Positions 1-6,353 of a DNA stretch of 8,730 bases are shown piece after piece; position 1 is the stretch's first letter; the number at the start of each line of letters is the position of its first letter. This DNA is from Candidatus Sulfopaludibacter sp. SbA3 (GTDB taxonomy: Bacteria > Acidobacteriota > Terriglobia > 20CM-2-55-15). The notes under the pieces are model-generated. The model was not told the DNA's origin. It did no database searches and saw nothing but the letters and a program-made list of their open reading frames with translations. The stretch spans positions 1 through 8,730 of the forward strand of contig CAMAWS010000104.1 of assembly GCA_945861845.1 (NCBI GenBank), read 5' to 3'. Position numbers and translations under genes: made by a program.

Positions 1-935
1 ACGTTCGAATAGAAAGTCTTCCAGTCATCGGGGTTCATGAACAGGTAGTGCTCGACGTTTGACAGGTAGAACGCCGCGACCGTCGTGTTCCGCGCTCTCA
101 GGTATTCGCCAACCGCCCGGATGGCCTTTGGCCCGGCGAAGTTTCCAACCAGCGGCACGATCAGGTTGTTCTTTTCAAATTGCTGCAGGGCGAGAAAATT
201 CTCTTCGGTGGCGAGAAAGCTTCTGAACTCGCCGTTTTCGTCGGTGTCCACCATGAGCTGTTCGTATGACGGCAGGAGCGGTGAGCGTAACCGCTGCCAT
301 GGCCCGGCGTAGCCGAGGTCCGTGCCTCCTACATAGAACGCCTGCATCACATAATCGAGGGTGAGCTGATCTTCATCCGTCAGCTGGAATCCGTGGTCCT
401 TCATCAACCGGTCCTTGATGGAAGCCAGGGTGTCTTCAGACAGTTCCCGGTCGGGTTCCGCCTGGCGAAATGCATCGAATAATTCGACGGCGCTGGATTC
501 GGTTCCGACATAGCCCATCGGTATACGCGAAAACAAGAGCGTGAGGAAGTCCACGCGGCTGTTGGAAAGCTCGATGAGAGCCTTGTACATCAGGTGCAGG
601 ATCATATTCTGCCGGCGAATATCAAAGATGAAAGCGATGTCCGGCTTCAGCGCAACGATGTACGTGAAATTCTGTTCCGGGCCGACGCCGAGATAGGCGC
701 CACCCGATGTTCGGCCCTGAGCGAGGTTCTTCAACACATGTTGCGAGCCGAGTTCATTGGACACGAAATTGTCCGAGACGAAGGTTCCTCCGGGCTCGGA
801 ATAATCCGTGACCAATTTCCAGAATGCCTCATCGCTCAGCCGGGGCGGAGCCTCCTGGGCAGACAAGGCGATACCGAAGAAGAGGGCAAGCCCCAGGACA
901 ATCGACGCGGGAATACGATAGCCAGCTCTGAACAT
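1..935 (-). CDS. Secreted protein of unknown function, LIC_10091-like (partial, C-terminus off the left edge)
   Basis: An open frame of 311 complete codons runs from an ATG at 935 out of the window. The N-terminus MFRAGYRIPASIVLG followed by LALFFGIALSAQEAP is a clear signal peptide, with likely cleavage after ALSA (about residue 26), so the product should be periplasmic or secreted. Recognisable blocks follow: FWKLVTDYSEPGG (38-50), SDNFVSNE (54-61), GAYLGVGPEQNFTYI (79-93) and DIAFIFDIRRQNM (99-111). These match my memory of a family annotated LIC_10091-like; the glycine-rich GVGPEQ block followed by a hydrophobic strand and an acidic residue suggests a Rossmann or methyltransferase-like fold, which is inference. 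Start choice: an in-frame TAA lies three codons before the ATG at 944, so only 944 or 935 is possible. A GAGG at 948-945 is well spaced for 935 but overlaps the 944 codon. The gene is divergent from the propeller gene at 1021. Function is unknown. Confidence 0.8.
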   Translation of the reverse strand, partial: MFRAGYRIPASIVLGLALFFGIALSAQEAPPRLSDEAFWKLVTDYSEPGGTFVSDNFVSNELGSQHVLKNLAQGRTSGGAYLGVGPEQNFTYIVALKPDIAFIFDIRRQNMILHLMYKALIELSNSRVDFLTLLFSRIPMGYVGTESSAVELFDAFRQAEPDRELSEDTLASIKDRLMKDHGFQLTDEDQLTLDYVMQAFYVGGTDLGYAGPWQRLRSPLLPSYEQLMVDTDENGEFRSFLATEENFLALQQFEKNNLIVPLVGNFAGPKAIRAVGEYLRARNTTVAAFYLSNVEHYLFMNPDDWKTFYSN

Positions 936-980
936 CTTCAGCATCCTCGATTACTTCGTCTCCGGAATGAAAACTGAGGG

Positions 981-988
981 ATTATAAT
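981..988. promoter_or_regulatory. Symmetric -10 box (ATTATAAT) in a divergent promoter region
   Basis: ATTATAAT is its own reverse complement and contains a consensus TATAAT on the plus strand (983-988) and on the minus strand (986-981). Rightward transcription would begin near 995, shortly before the Shine-Dalgarno of the propeller gene. Leftward transcription would begin near 974, about 39 bases before the ATG at 935. No good -35 hexamer is visible at 16-18 base spacing on either strand, so the promoter call rests on the -10 match and its position. Confidence 0.5.
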
Positions 989-1006
989 GCCGCAAGCCAA
1001 TTTAGC

Positions 1007-1014
1007 AGGAGGAG
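1007..1014 (+). promoter_or_regulatory. Strong Shine-Dalgarno for the propeller gene
   Basis: AGGAGGAG ends six bases before the ATG at 1021. It is the strongest ribosome-binding site in the window and fixes the start of the gene. Well-spaced AAGGAG precedes the next gene, whereas the other genes of the window have weak or no such site. Confidence 0.8.
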
Positions 1015-1020
1015 AAAGCC

Positions 1021-2133
1021 ATGAAACGGCTGAACGTCAGCTGTGCCATTCTTGTCCCACTGATCATTGCTGCGTGCATTGGATTCGCTGCCGTAGCCAC
1101 CCAAGGCACCCGGGCACAGTCACGAAGCCTGCCTACATTCGAAGTGGATCGCGCGTGGCCAAAGGTGCCACCGCAATGGAAGCTCGGAGATCCTTCGAGT
1201 ATTGCGATCGACGCCAGGGACAATGTCTGGGTTCTGCATCGGCCGCGAACACTCAAGCCTGAAGACGCGGCGAAGGCCGCGCCGCCAGTAATCGTGTTCG
1301 ATACGGCAGGGAATTACATCAAGGCGTGGGGCGGCGCCGGTAGTGGCTATGAATGGCCGGAACGCGAGCACGGCCTGCACATCGACTACAAGGGCTTCGT
1401 ATGGCTTGGCGGGAATAACTGCCCTACGAATGGCCTGCCCGGGTTGAAACCTGTAGCGGACGACCAACTCCTGAAGTTCACCCAGGATGGCAAGTTCGTC
1501 ATGCAGATCGGTCACAGTAACCAGAGCAAAGGAAATGCGGACACGCAAAACCTGCACCGGCCGGCCGACGTATGGGTCCATTCCGCGACTGACGAATTGT
1601 TTGTGGCCGACGGTTATGGCAATCACCGGGTCGCGGTGTTCAATGCGGACACCGGCGCGTTCAAGCGCATGTGGGGCGCATTCGGCAACAGGCCGGTCGA
1701 CGACGATCATTGCGAGGTTGTCACGCCAACGAGTTTCTCGGATCCCGGTCCCCAGCAGTTGAGCATCGTTCACGCAATCCGAGTTGCGAATGACGGAACC
1801 GTGTATTTAGCGGATCGCGAATACCGTCGCGTACAGATGTTCACGAAGGACGGCAAGTTCGTGAAGCAACTGGTGAGAAACAGCGCGCCTTTCGCACGCG
1901 ACCTGGCCCTGTCGCCGGACAAGGACCAGCAGTTCTTATATGTCGGGGGAGGCAACGGCGTTTTCATTGTTGACCGGAAGACCCTGGAGATTGTGGGTAA
2001 CGTCCAGCCGGAGGGCATGATCGGTCCGGGCCACCAGATCGCGACCGATTCCAAGGGCAACCTTTATATAGCGCAGACAACTGCAGGCATGCAGAAGCTG
2101 ACTTTCAAGGGGATGTCGGCTGCGGGCCGTTAG
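1021..2133 (+). CDS. Secreted NHL-repeat / six-bladed beta-propeller protein
   Basis: This 370-residue protein starts with MKRLNVSCAILVPLIIAACI and a second hydrophobic run up to GTRAQS, so it is exported. Cleavage after TRA (residue 32) is the simplest reading, but IIAAC (15-19) also fits a lipobox, and a lipoprotein cannot be excluded. The rest is a chain of propeller blades. Clear NHL-type units are HRPADVWVHSATDELFVADG with NHRVAVF (179-207), VHAIRVANDGTVYLADREYR with VQMFTKDGKFVKQL (250-284), and HQIATDSKGNLYIAQT (338-353). Weaker units lie at PSSIAIDARDNVWVLHRP (58-75) and HGLHIDYKGFVWLGGN (117-132). Repeated DGKFV phrases mark blade edges. Such propellers bind ligands or protein partners; the related peptidyl-alpha-hydroxyglycine lyase fold is an enzyme, but no catalytic set can be assigned here. 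It has an excellent ribosome-binding site and lies 66 bases before the DUF6351 gene on the same strand, so the two are probably co-transcribed. Substrate unknown. Confidence 0.88.
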   Translation: MKRLNVSCAILVPLIIAACIGFAAVATQGTRAQSRSLPTFEVDRAWPKVPPQWKLGDPSSIAIDARDNVWVLHRPRTLKPEDAAKAAPPVIVFDTAGNYIKAWGGAGSGYEWPEREHGLHIDYKGFVWLGGNNCPTNGLPGLKPVADDQLLKFTQDGKFVMQIGHSNQSKGNADTQNLHRPADVWVHSATDELFVADGYGNHRVAVFNADTGAFKRMWGAFGNRPVDDDHCEVVTPTSFSDPGPQQLSIVHAIRVANDGTVYLADREYRRVQMFTKDGKFVKQLVRNSAPFARDLALSPDKDQQFLYVGGGNGVFIVDRKTLEIVGNVQPEGMIGPGHQIATDSKGNLYIAQTTAGMQKLTFKGMSAAGR

Positions 2134-2185
2134 CTTATGGGTTACGTTTCGTACGATTCGCGATATATTCTTCCGAATAAAAAAG

Positions 2186-2191
2186 AAGGAG
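2186..2191 (+). promoter_or_regulatory. Shine-Dalgarno that decides the DUF6351 gene start
   Basis: AAGGAG within AGAAGGAGAAG lies eight bases before the ATG at 2200. The frame is open 21 codons further up to an ATG at 2137, but that ATG has no ribosome-binding site, and the extra residues are polar and would bury the signal peptide. The 2200 start is therefore preferred. Confidence 0.8.
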
Positions 2192-2199
2192 AAGCTTCT

Positions 2200-4383
2200 A
2201 TGAGTACCCGGCTGGTCCTGGTCATTCTCGTTTGTCTTGCGAGTTTCCCCATGTTGGGGGCCGCCCAATCTACTGATCCCCAGCCTGTCGTGATGCAGGA
2301 GCATCGGCAGACCGGCAGCGCTGAAATCCAGATTTTGACGGTTTCAGGCCGTAACGACATGGTGAGCGGTGGGGACGCCTTGGTGCGAATCGAGGTGTCG
2401 TCCCAGGTTCCGCTTGATCAGGTCAAGGTTGCGTTGAATGGGAAGGACGTGAGCTCGGCTTTCAAACCGATAACGGGGACTCGATCGCTCCTTGGCCTGG
2501 CGACAGGCCTTAAATTGGGCGATAACACCGTTACGGCCGCGCAGAGCGGAAAGTCTGCTGCCCTTGTCCTCACCAACTGGCCCATCGAGGGGCCGATCTT
2601 CTCCGGCCCTCACGAGAAACCGTATGTCTGCATGACGCAGATGTTCGAACTGCCGGTGACAGGCGGCAATCTTGGCCAGGCCCTGGACGAGAACTGTTCG
2701 ATCAAGACGCGCGTGGATTACATCTATCAAGCCACCGACAAGAAGTTCAAACCCCTGCCGAATCCATCCGTGCGGCCCGCGGATCTGGGCGCCACCACGA
2801 CGAACGCAGGCAGGAAAGTGCCCTTCATCGTGCGTATTGAAACCGGAACGATCAATCGGGCGATCTACCAGTTTTCGATGCTTCACGACCCGATGACCGA
2901 CCGTCCGGTCGACCCCGGGAATCGCCCTGCCGGTTGGAACGGCCGGCTGATCTATACGTTCGGCGGCGGCTGTCCCGGCGGCTGGTTTATACAGGGCAAG
3001 GACACGGAAGGCGTGCTGGATCCTTTCATGTTGTCGCAGGGTTTTGCGGTAGCTACATCGAGCAAGAACGTCTTTGCGAACAACTGTGACGATGTGAACT
3101 CCGGCGAAACCATGATGATGGTGAGGGAGCGGTTCATCGAGCGCAACGGCGCGCCCGCGCACACGATCGGGTGGGGCAGCTCCGGCGGGGCCGAGCAGGT
3201 GCACCTGATATCGGAAAACTATCCCGGCTTGCTGGATGGGATCATTCCGGGTTCCAGCTTCCCGGATATGGCTTTTGCCTCGGTGACGATGCAGGGATTC
3301 GGCAGCCGCTTACTCCACCACTATTTTACGGACCTTGCCGGAGAGACCTGGACGAAAGAGCAGCAGACGGCTGTGGCGGGCGTGAGGCTCTACGAGACCT
3401 TTGTGAGGCAGGGAACACGTGAAGACCGGATCAATCCTCGCGGTTTGTGCGACAAGGTGTTAGCGCCGGGCCTGCTCTATGACGCGGTAACGAATCCGCA
3501 TGGGCTGCGGTGTACCGTGTATGACCATGCGATCGCCAAGTGGGGCCAGGATCCCAAAACCGGATTCGCGCGACGGCCGGTCGATAACGTCGGGGTCCAG
3601 TACGGCCTGAAGACGTTGAACGCGGGCGTGATCAGCAAGAACCAGTTCCTCGATCTCAATGAAAAACTCGGCGGCATTGACGCGGACGCGAAGCCCACGA
3701 AGCAGCGCAGCGTGGCCGATCGCGTCGCTGTCCGGCGCGGTTATGAATATGGACGATACCCGAGTGGCGCCGGTGGCCTGGCCTCAACGCCGATCATAGA
3801 CTACCGGGCATATGCCGACACCCGCCCCGGCGACGTCCATATGCGGTTTCATTCGTTTTCAATGCGGGAGCGCCTCATCAAGGCCAATGGCCATGCGGAC
3901 AACCAGGTGATGCTCCACGAGGATTACACCTACGGCGGATTCAATACCGAAAGCCCCTTGCATCAGGAGGCGATCCGGCAGATGGACCAGTGGCTCCTCA
4001 ATCTGGCCAAGGACACTTCAACTGCGCCGCGCGCCCAGAAAGTGGTGAAAGCGAAGCCGGCGGACCTGCGTGAAGGGTGCGTCGCGCCGGGTGGCAAGCG
4101 GATCAACGAGAAGCAGGTGTACCAGGGCGGCGAATGTGACAAGTATTTCCCTTCGTACGGTTCCCCGTATCTGGTCGCCGGAATGCCGTTGGCGAACAAT
4201 ATTGCGATTTGCCAGCGCAAGCCGATAGACCCATCCGAATACAAGGAGACGTTCACTCCCGCAGAGATGGATCGGTTGCGACGGATCTTCCCGGAAGGCG
4301 TGTGCGACTACACGAAGCCTGGTGCCGAACAGCGTCCGCTGATCGGGACCTGGCTTTCATACGGTCCGGCAGGCAAGAAGTAA
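2200..4383 (+). CDS. DUF6351 family secreted alpha/beta-hydrolase-like protein
   Basis: The 727-residue product begins MSTRLVLVILVCLASF, ending in MLGAAQS, a signal peptide probably cleaved near residue 22, so it acts outside the cytoplasm. The order of motifs fits DUF6351 as I remember it: NDMVSGGDALVRI (about 52-64), a short beta-rich N-terminal domain with LNGKDVSSAF, then GPIFSGPHEKPYVC (131-144). The core carries IYTFGGGCPGGW and the nucleophile elbow GWGSSGGAEQ, in which Ser328 is the candidate catalytic serine (G-x-S-x-G). Later come PIIDYRAYAD (Asp534), GDVH (His547) and NGHADNQ (His565), candidates for the acid and base. The C-terminus has GVCDYTKPG and GTWLSYG. Several cysteines could form disulfides. 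The fold and motif suggest a hydrolase of ester or polyester type, but the substrate is not known. It follows the propeller gene at 66 bases, likely as one operon. Its TAA overlaps the A-run that flanks the inverted repeat at 4388. Confidence 0.88.
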   Translation: MSTRLVLVILVCLASFPMLGAAQSTDPQPVVMQEHRQTGSAEIQILTVSGRNDMVSGGDALVRIEVSSQVPLDQVKVALNGKDVSSAFKPITGTRSLLGLATGLKLGDNTVTAAQSGKSAALVLTNWPIEGPIFSGPHEKPYVCMTQMFELPVTGGNLGQALDENCSIKTRVDYIYQATDKKFKPLPNPSVRPADLGATTTNAGRKVPFIVRIETGTINRAIYQFSMLHDPMTDRPVDPGNRPAGWNGRLIYTFGGGCPGGWFIQGKDTEGVLDPFMLSQGFAVATSSKNVFANNCDDVNSGETMMMVRERFIERNGAPAHTIGWGSSGGAEQVHLISENYPGLLDGIIPGSSFPDMAFASVTMQGFGSRLLHHYFTDLAGETWTKEQQTAVAGVRLYETFVRQGTREDRINPRGLCDKVLAPGLLYDAVTNPHGLRCTVYDHAIAKWGQDPKTGFARRPVDNVGVQYGLKTLNAGVISKNQFLDLNEKLGGIDADAKPTKQRSVADRVAVRRGYEYGRYPSGAGGLASTPIIDYRAYADTRPGDVHMRFHSFSMRERLIKANGHADNQVMLHEDYTYGGFNTESPLHQEAIRQMDQWLLNLAKDTSTAPRAQKVVKAKPADLREGCVAPGGKRINEKQVYQGGECDKYFPSYGSPYLVAGMPLANNIAICQRKPIDPSEYKETFTPAEMDRLRRIFPEGVCDYTKPGAEQRPLIGTWLSYGPAGKK

Positions 4384-4451
4384 AAAAGGAGATCTGGGGA
4401 CAGACTCCGAATTCTGTAGTTCAAGAATTCGGAGTCTGTCCCCAGATCTCC
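4382..4451 (-). terminator. Probable intrinsic terminator of the MFS gene, formed by the inverted repeat
   Basis: Read on the minus strand, the 28-bp stem ends in CTCC and is followed directly by six T (complement of A at 4387-4382). This is the hairpin-plus-U-tract layout of an intrinsic terminator. The stop codon TGA of the MFS gene (4423-4421) lies in the hairpin loop. On the plus strand the hairpin is followed by CCAGTTGCC with no T-run, so for the DUF6351 transcript it would be at most a 3' stabilising or pausing hairpin. Confidence 0.65.
4388..4451. repeat. Perfect 28-bp-arm inverted repeat, REP-like palindromic element
   Basis: Left arm 4388-4415 and right arm 4424-4451 are exact reverse complements, 28 of 28 bases, separated by the 8-base loop GTAGTTCA. 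Each arm runs GGAGATCTGG, then GGACAGACTCC, then GAATTCT when read towards the loop. The core GGGGACAGACTCC resembles dispersed REP-like palindromes I remember from environmental bacterial genomes, some associated with RAYT (IS200-like) transposases. That assignment is from memory and only one copy is present here. The element starts four bases after the DUF6351 stop codon and lies inside the end of the convergent MFS gene. Confidence 0.9.
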
Positions 4452-5680
4452 CCAGTTGCCGCTTCGCTGGCGATCGCCTGAGCGGCGATGACCGCCACCA
4501 CGAGCGAGATAGACATACCGACAAAGACGTACCGCGCCCTGCCCGCATCCATGAGCATGCCGAAAATCAGTGGCGCCGTCGCAAGCCCGGCATCCAATCC
4601 GGAATAGACCAGGCCGTACATGCGTCCGAAAGCGCCGGTGCCCAGGCGCGCTGCGGTTGATTTGCGCACCAGCATGTCTCGCGATGGGCCTGCCATGCCG
4701 ATGCCAAAACCCATCATGGCCATGATGCCGATGACGCTCCAGCCCGGAACGATGGAAAACGAAAGCAGGAATGCGAGCGCCGATGCGCACAGAAACGCAA
4801 GCCCGAGGACCTTCTCCTGTCCTTTGGCGCCGCCTGCAAAGAAACCGCCGGTGGCAAGTCCAGCGGCGCTGCCGACAAGATAGGCTGTCAGCCCGGATGT
4901 CGCCCCGGCCAGTGATAGTCCATACAGATCCCGCAGCAGTGACGGTGCAAAATTCTGCAGTGCTCCGAATCCCAGTGTGGAGAAAAAGAAGAAGCTGAAT
5001 GCAAACCACGTTAACCGGAGCTTGAACAGGTCCCCCAGTTTAACGCTGCCGCCCTTCGATCGCTGCGTTTCGTGGCTTGCCTCAGCTGTTGGCTCAACGG
5101 CTAATTCGGAGCGCTTCCACCAGATCGCCGCCAGGGACATTCCACCTAGTGATGCCGCAGCGAGGCCTGCGGCACGCCAGCCGAATGCCGTAGCGGTGGC
5201 TGTCATCAGCAAGGGCGCCAGGATCCAGCCCACATTGCCCGAGAGGCCATGCAGGGAAAAGGCGTGCCCCAGCCGGGCCTGCGAAACGCGATGATTCAGA
5301 AGTGAGTAGTCCGCCGGATGAAAGACGCAGTTTCCCATCCCTGCGACGAATGCGGCGAGGTAGAGTCCCCACAGGGCGGGCGCCGCCGCGACCAGAAGTC
5401 CCGAGCACGAGAGAAGGCCTACGCCCAAACACAGGACCCGATGCGCTCCCCAGCGATCCACCAGAAATCCCGCGAGGGCCTGGCCGATTCCCGAGACGGC
5501 GAAGAACACGGTCATCAGCGCGCCGACCTGGGTAAACGACAGCGAGTATTCGCTCATGAACCATGGGAACAGCGGGGGAAGCATGAGGTGAAAGAAATGT
5601 GAAGTGCCGTGCGCAAACCCGACCAGTGAGATTACGGTTGCATCCCGCCTCAGGACGCTGGGGATGGTGGCGGTAGACAT
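4421..5680 (-). CDS. Major facilitator superfamily transporter, FSR-like
   Basis: A 419-residue, strongly hydrophobic protein of about 12 membrane segments, close to the usual MFS length. The N-terminus has VGFAHGTSHFFHLMLPPLFPWF (read as two pieces: VGFAHGTSHFF at 20-30, LPPLFPWF at 34-41). MFS motif A is GFLVDRWGAHR (71-81). VFHPADYSLLN (119-129) with SLHGLSGNVGWILAP (142-156) is typical of fosmidomycin-resistance-like exporters. A polar linker at about 188-218 (RSELAVEPTAEASHETQRSK) separates the two six-helix halves, and GPSRDMLVR (331-339) is the matching loop in the second half. It should be a proton-coupled inner-membrane transporter or exporter; the substrate is not readable. The last nine residues, EIWGQTPNS, and the TGA stop are encoded by the inverted repeat at 4388-4451, so the native C-terminus seems replaced. 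No clear ribosome-binding site precedes the ATG at 5680. It is divergent from the ABM-domain gene with 27 bases between starts. Confidence 0.88.
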   Translation of the reverse strand: MSTATIPSVLRRDATVISLVGFAHGTSHFFHLMLPPLFPWFMSEYSLSFTQVGALMTVFFAVSGIGQALAGFLVDRWGAHRVLCLGVGLLSCSGLLVAAAPALWGLYLAAFVAGMGNCVFHPADYSLLNHRVSQARLGHAFSLHGLSGNVGWILAPLLMTATATAFGWRAAGLAAASLGGMSLAAIWWKRSELAVEPTAEASHETQRSKGGSVKLGDLFKLRLTWFAFSFFFFSTLGFGALQNFAPSLLRDLYGLSLAGATSGLTAYLVGSAAGLATGGFFAGGAKGQEKVLGLAFLCASALAFLLSFSIVPGWSVIGIMAMMGFGIGMAGPSRDMLVRKSTAARLGTGAFGRMYGLVYSGLDAGLATAPLIFGMLMDAGRARYVFVGMSISLVVAVIAAQAIASEAATGEIWGQTPNS

Positions 5681-5707
5681 AGGCTTATTCTACGACATTG
5701 TTATAAG
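5681..5707. promoter_or_regulatory. Very short divergent spacer between the MFS and ABM-domain genes
   Basis: Only 27 bases lie between the ATG of the MFS gene and the first ATG of the ABM-domain gene. The minus strand has TAGAAT at 5692-5687, a near-consensus -10 that sits only six bases before the MFS ATG. The plus strand has TATAAG at 5702-5707. No convincing -35 or Shine-Dalgarno accompanies either. If these boxes are used, promoters overlap the opposite gene's coding start and transcripts would be nearly leaderless. Confidence 0.3.
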
Positions 5708-6340
5708 ATGGGCTGCCATATGGCCACCGCACTTTTGATCATCTATGTTGCGACGTATGTCGACGTCCAGCCGAGTTCAATAAATCAGGGCATTGCGCTG
5801 ATCCGGCAGTACCGCCAGGCCAGCCGCGCGGAGGCAGGGAGTCTGGGCATCGATGTCGTCCAGGAGACCGGCCGTCCGAGCCGCTTCGTGATCGTTGAAG
5901 CCTGGAAGGACCAGGCGTCCTTCGATGCCCACGAAATGGCCGGGAGCACCGCTCAGTTCCGAGCCAGCCTGAAGACGATCCACAACAGCCCATACGACCA
6001 GCGTGTGCACCAGGGATTTGCCATTGGTCCCACGCCGCCGGCCGCCGGTGACGCTTTCGCAGTAGTGACGCACGTGGATGTCCCTCCACCGCGCAGGGAT
6101 GAAACAGAGATTTTGCTTAAACGCCTTGCCGAAGACAGCCGGAAGGACGAGGGGAACGTGCGCTACGACATCTACCAGCAGAACGCGCGCACGAATCATT
6201 TCACGATTTTTGCCGCATGGAAGGACGCGAAGGCGTTCGACTCGCACGAAATGAAACCGCACACCCGTCAATTTCGCGATGCCATGGGACCCATGCTTGG
6301 AGCGCTCTATGATGAGCGCCAGTACAAGCCCCTGAACTAG
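5708..6340 (+). CDS. Tandem ABM-domain protein (duplicated dimeric alpha/beta-barrel, putative monooxygenase-like)
   Basis: The 210-residue protein consists of two homologous halves. Half one has VATYVDVQP (14-22), EAGSLGIDVVQETGRPSRFV (42-61) and AWKDQASFDAHEMAGSTAQF (65-84). Half two has VVTHVDVPP (119-127), DEGNVRYDIYQQNARTNHF (147-165) and AWKDAKAFDSHEMKPHTRQF (170-189). The shared pattern W-K-D-x(3)-F-D-x-H-E-M-x(4)-T-x-Q-F-R and the strand-helix order match antibiotic biosynthesis monooxygenase (ABM) domains. These normally dimerise through a beta-barrel, so the fused pair could form a pseudo-dimer within one chain. Family members include cofactor-free quinol oxygenases and haem-degrading enzymes, but many are uncharacterised, and no specific reaction is claimed. 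There is no signal peptide, so the protein is probably cytoplasmic. The start is uncertain: ATG at 5708 or 5720, neither with a good ribosome-binding site. It ends 13 bases before the convergent outer-membrane protein gene. Confidence 0.85.
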   Translation: MGCHMATALLIIYVATYVDVQPSSINQGIALIRQYRQASRAEAGSLGIDVVQETGRPSRFVIVEAWKDQASFDAHEMAGSTAQFRASLKTIHNSPYDQRVHQGFAIGPTPPAAGDAFAVVTHVDVPPPRRDETEILLKRLAEDSRKDEGNVRYDIYQQNARTNHFTIFAAWKDAKAFDSHEMKPHTRQFRDAMGPMLGALYDERQYKPLN

Positions 6341-6353
6341 GTGAGTTTCCCAA

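Noticed and set aside
1120..1773. Long antisense frame opposite the propeller gene (217 codons)
   Set aside because: It has no recognisable family features, no ribosome-binding site, and is rich in Arg and His as expected for the reverse frame of a GC-rich gene; the plus strand carries a clear signal peptide and propeller repeats.
2137..2199. Upstream ATG at 2137 as the start of the DUF6351 gene
   Set aside because: There is no ribosome-binding site for it, it would add 21 polar residues before an ideal signal peptide, and AAGGAG is correctly spaced for the ATG at 2200.
2344..3204. Long antisense frame opposite the DUF6351 gene (286 codons)
   Set aside because: The same reasoning applies: it is a compositional shadow of a well-supported gene with conserved motifs on the plus strand.
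4390..4430. Inverted repeat as a cloning or adaptor artefact because each arm holds AGATCT and GAATTC restriction-type palindromes
   Set aside because: Coding sequence on both sides is continuous and sensible, the element sits exactly at a convergent gene junction, and its core resembles natural REP-like palindromes. Hexamer palindromes in a symmetric repeat are not surprising. A read-level check would settle it.
4308..5009. Alternative minus-strand frame overlapping the MFS gene and running through the inverted repeat
   Set aside because: It lacks hydrophobic segments and family motifs, and the overlapping frame encodes an unmistakable 12-helix transporter.
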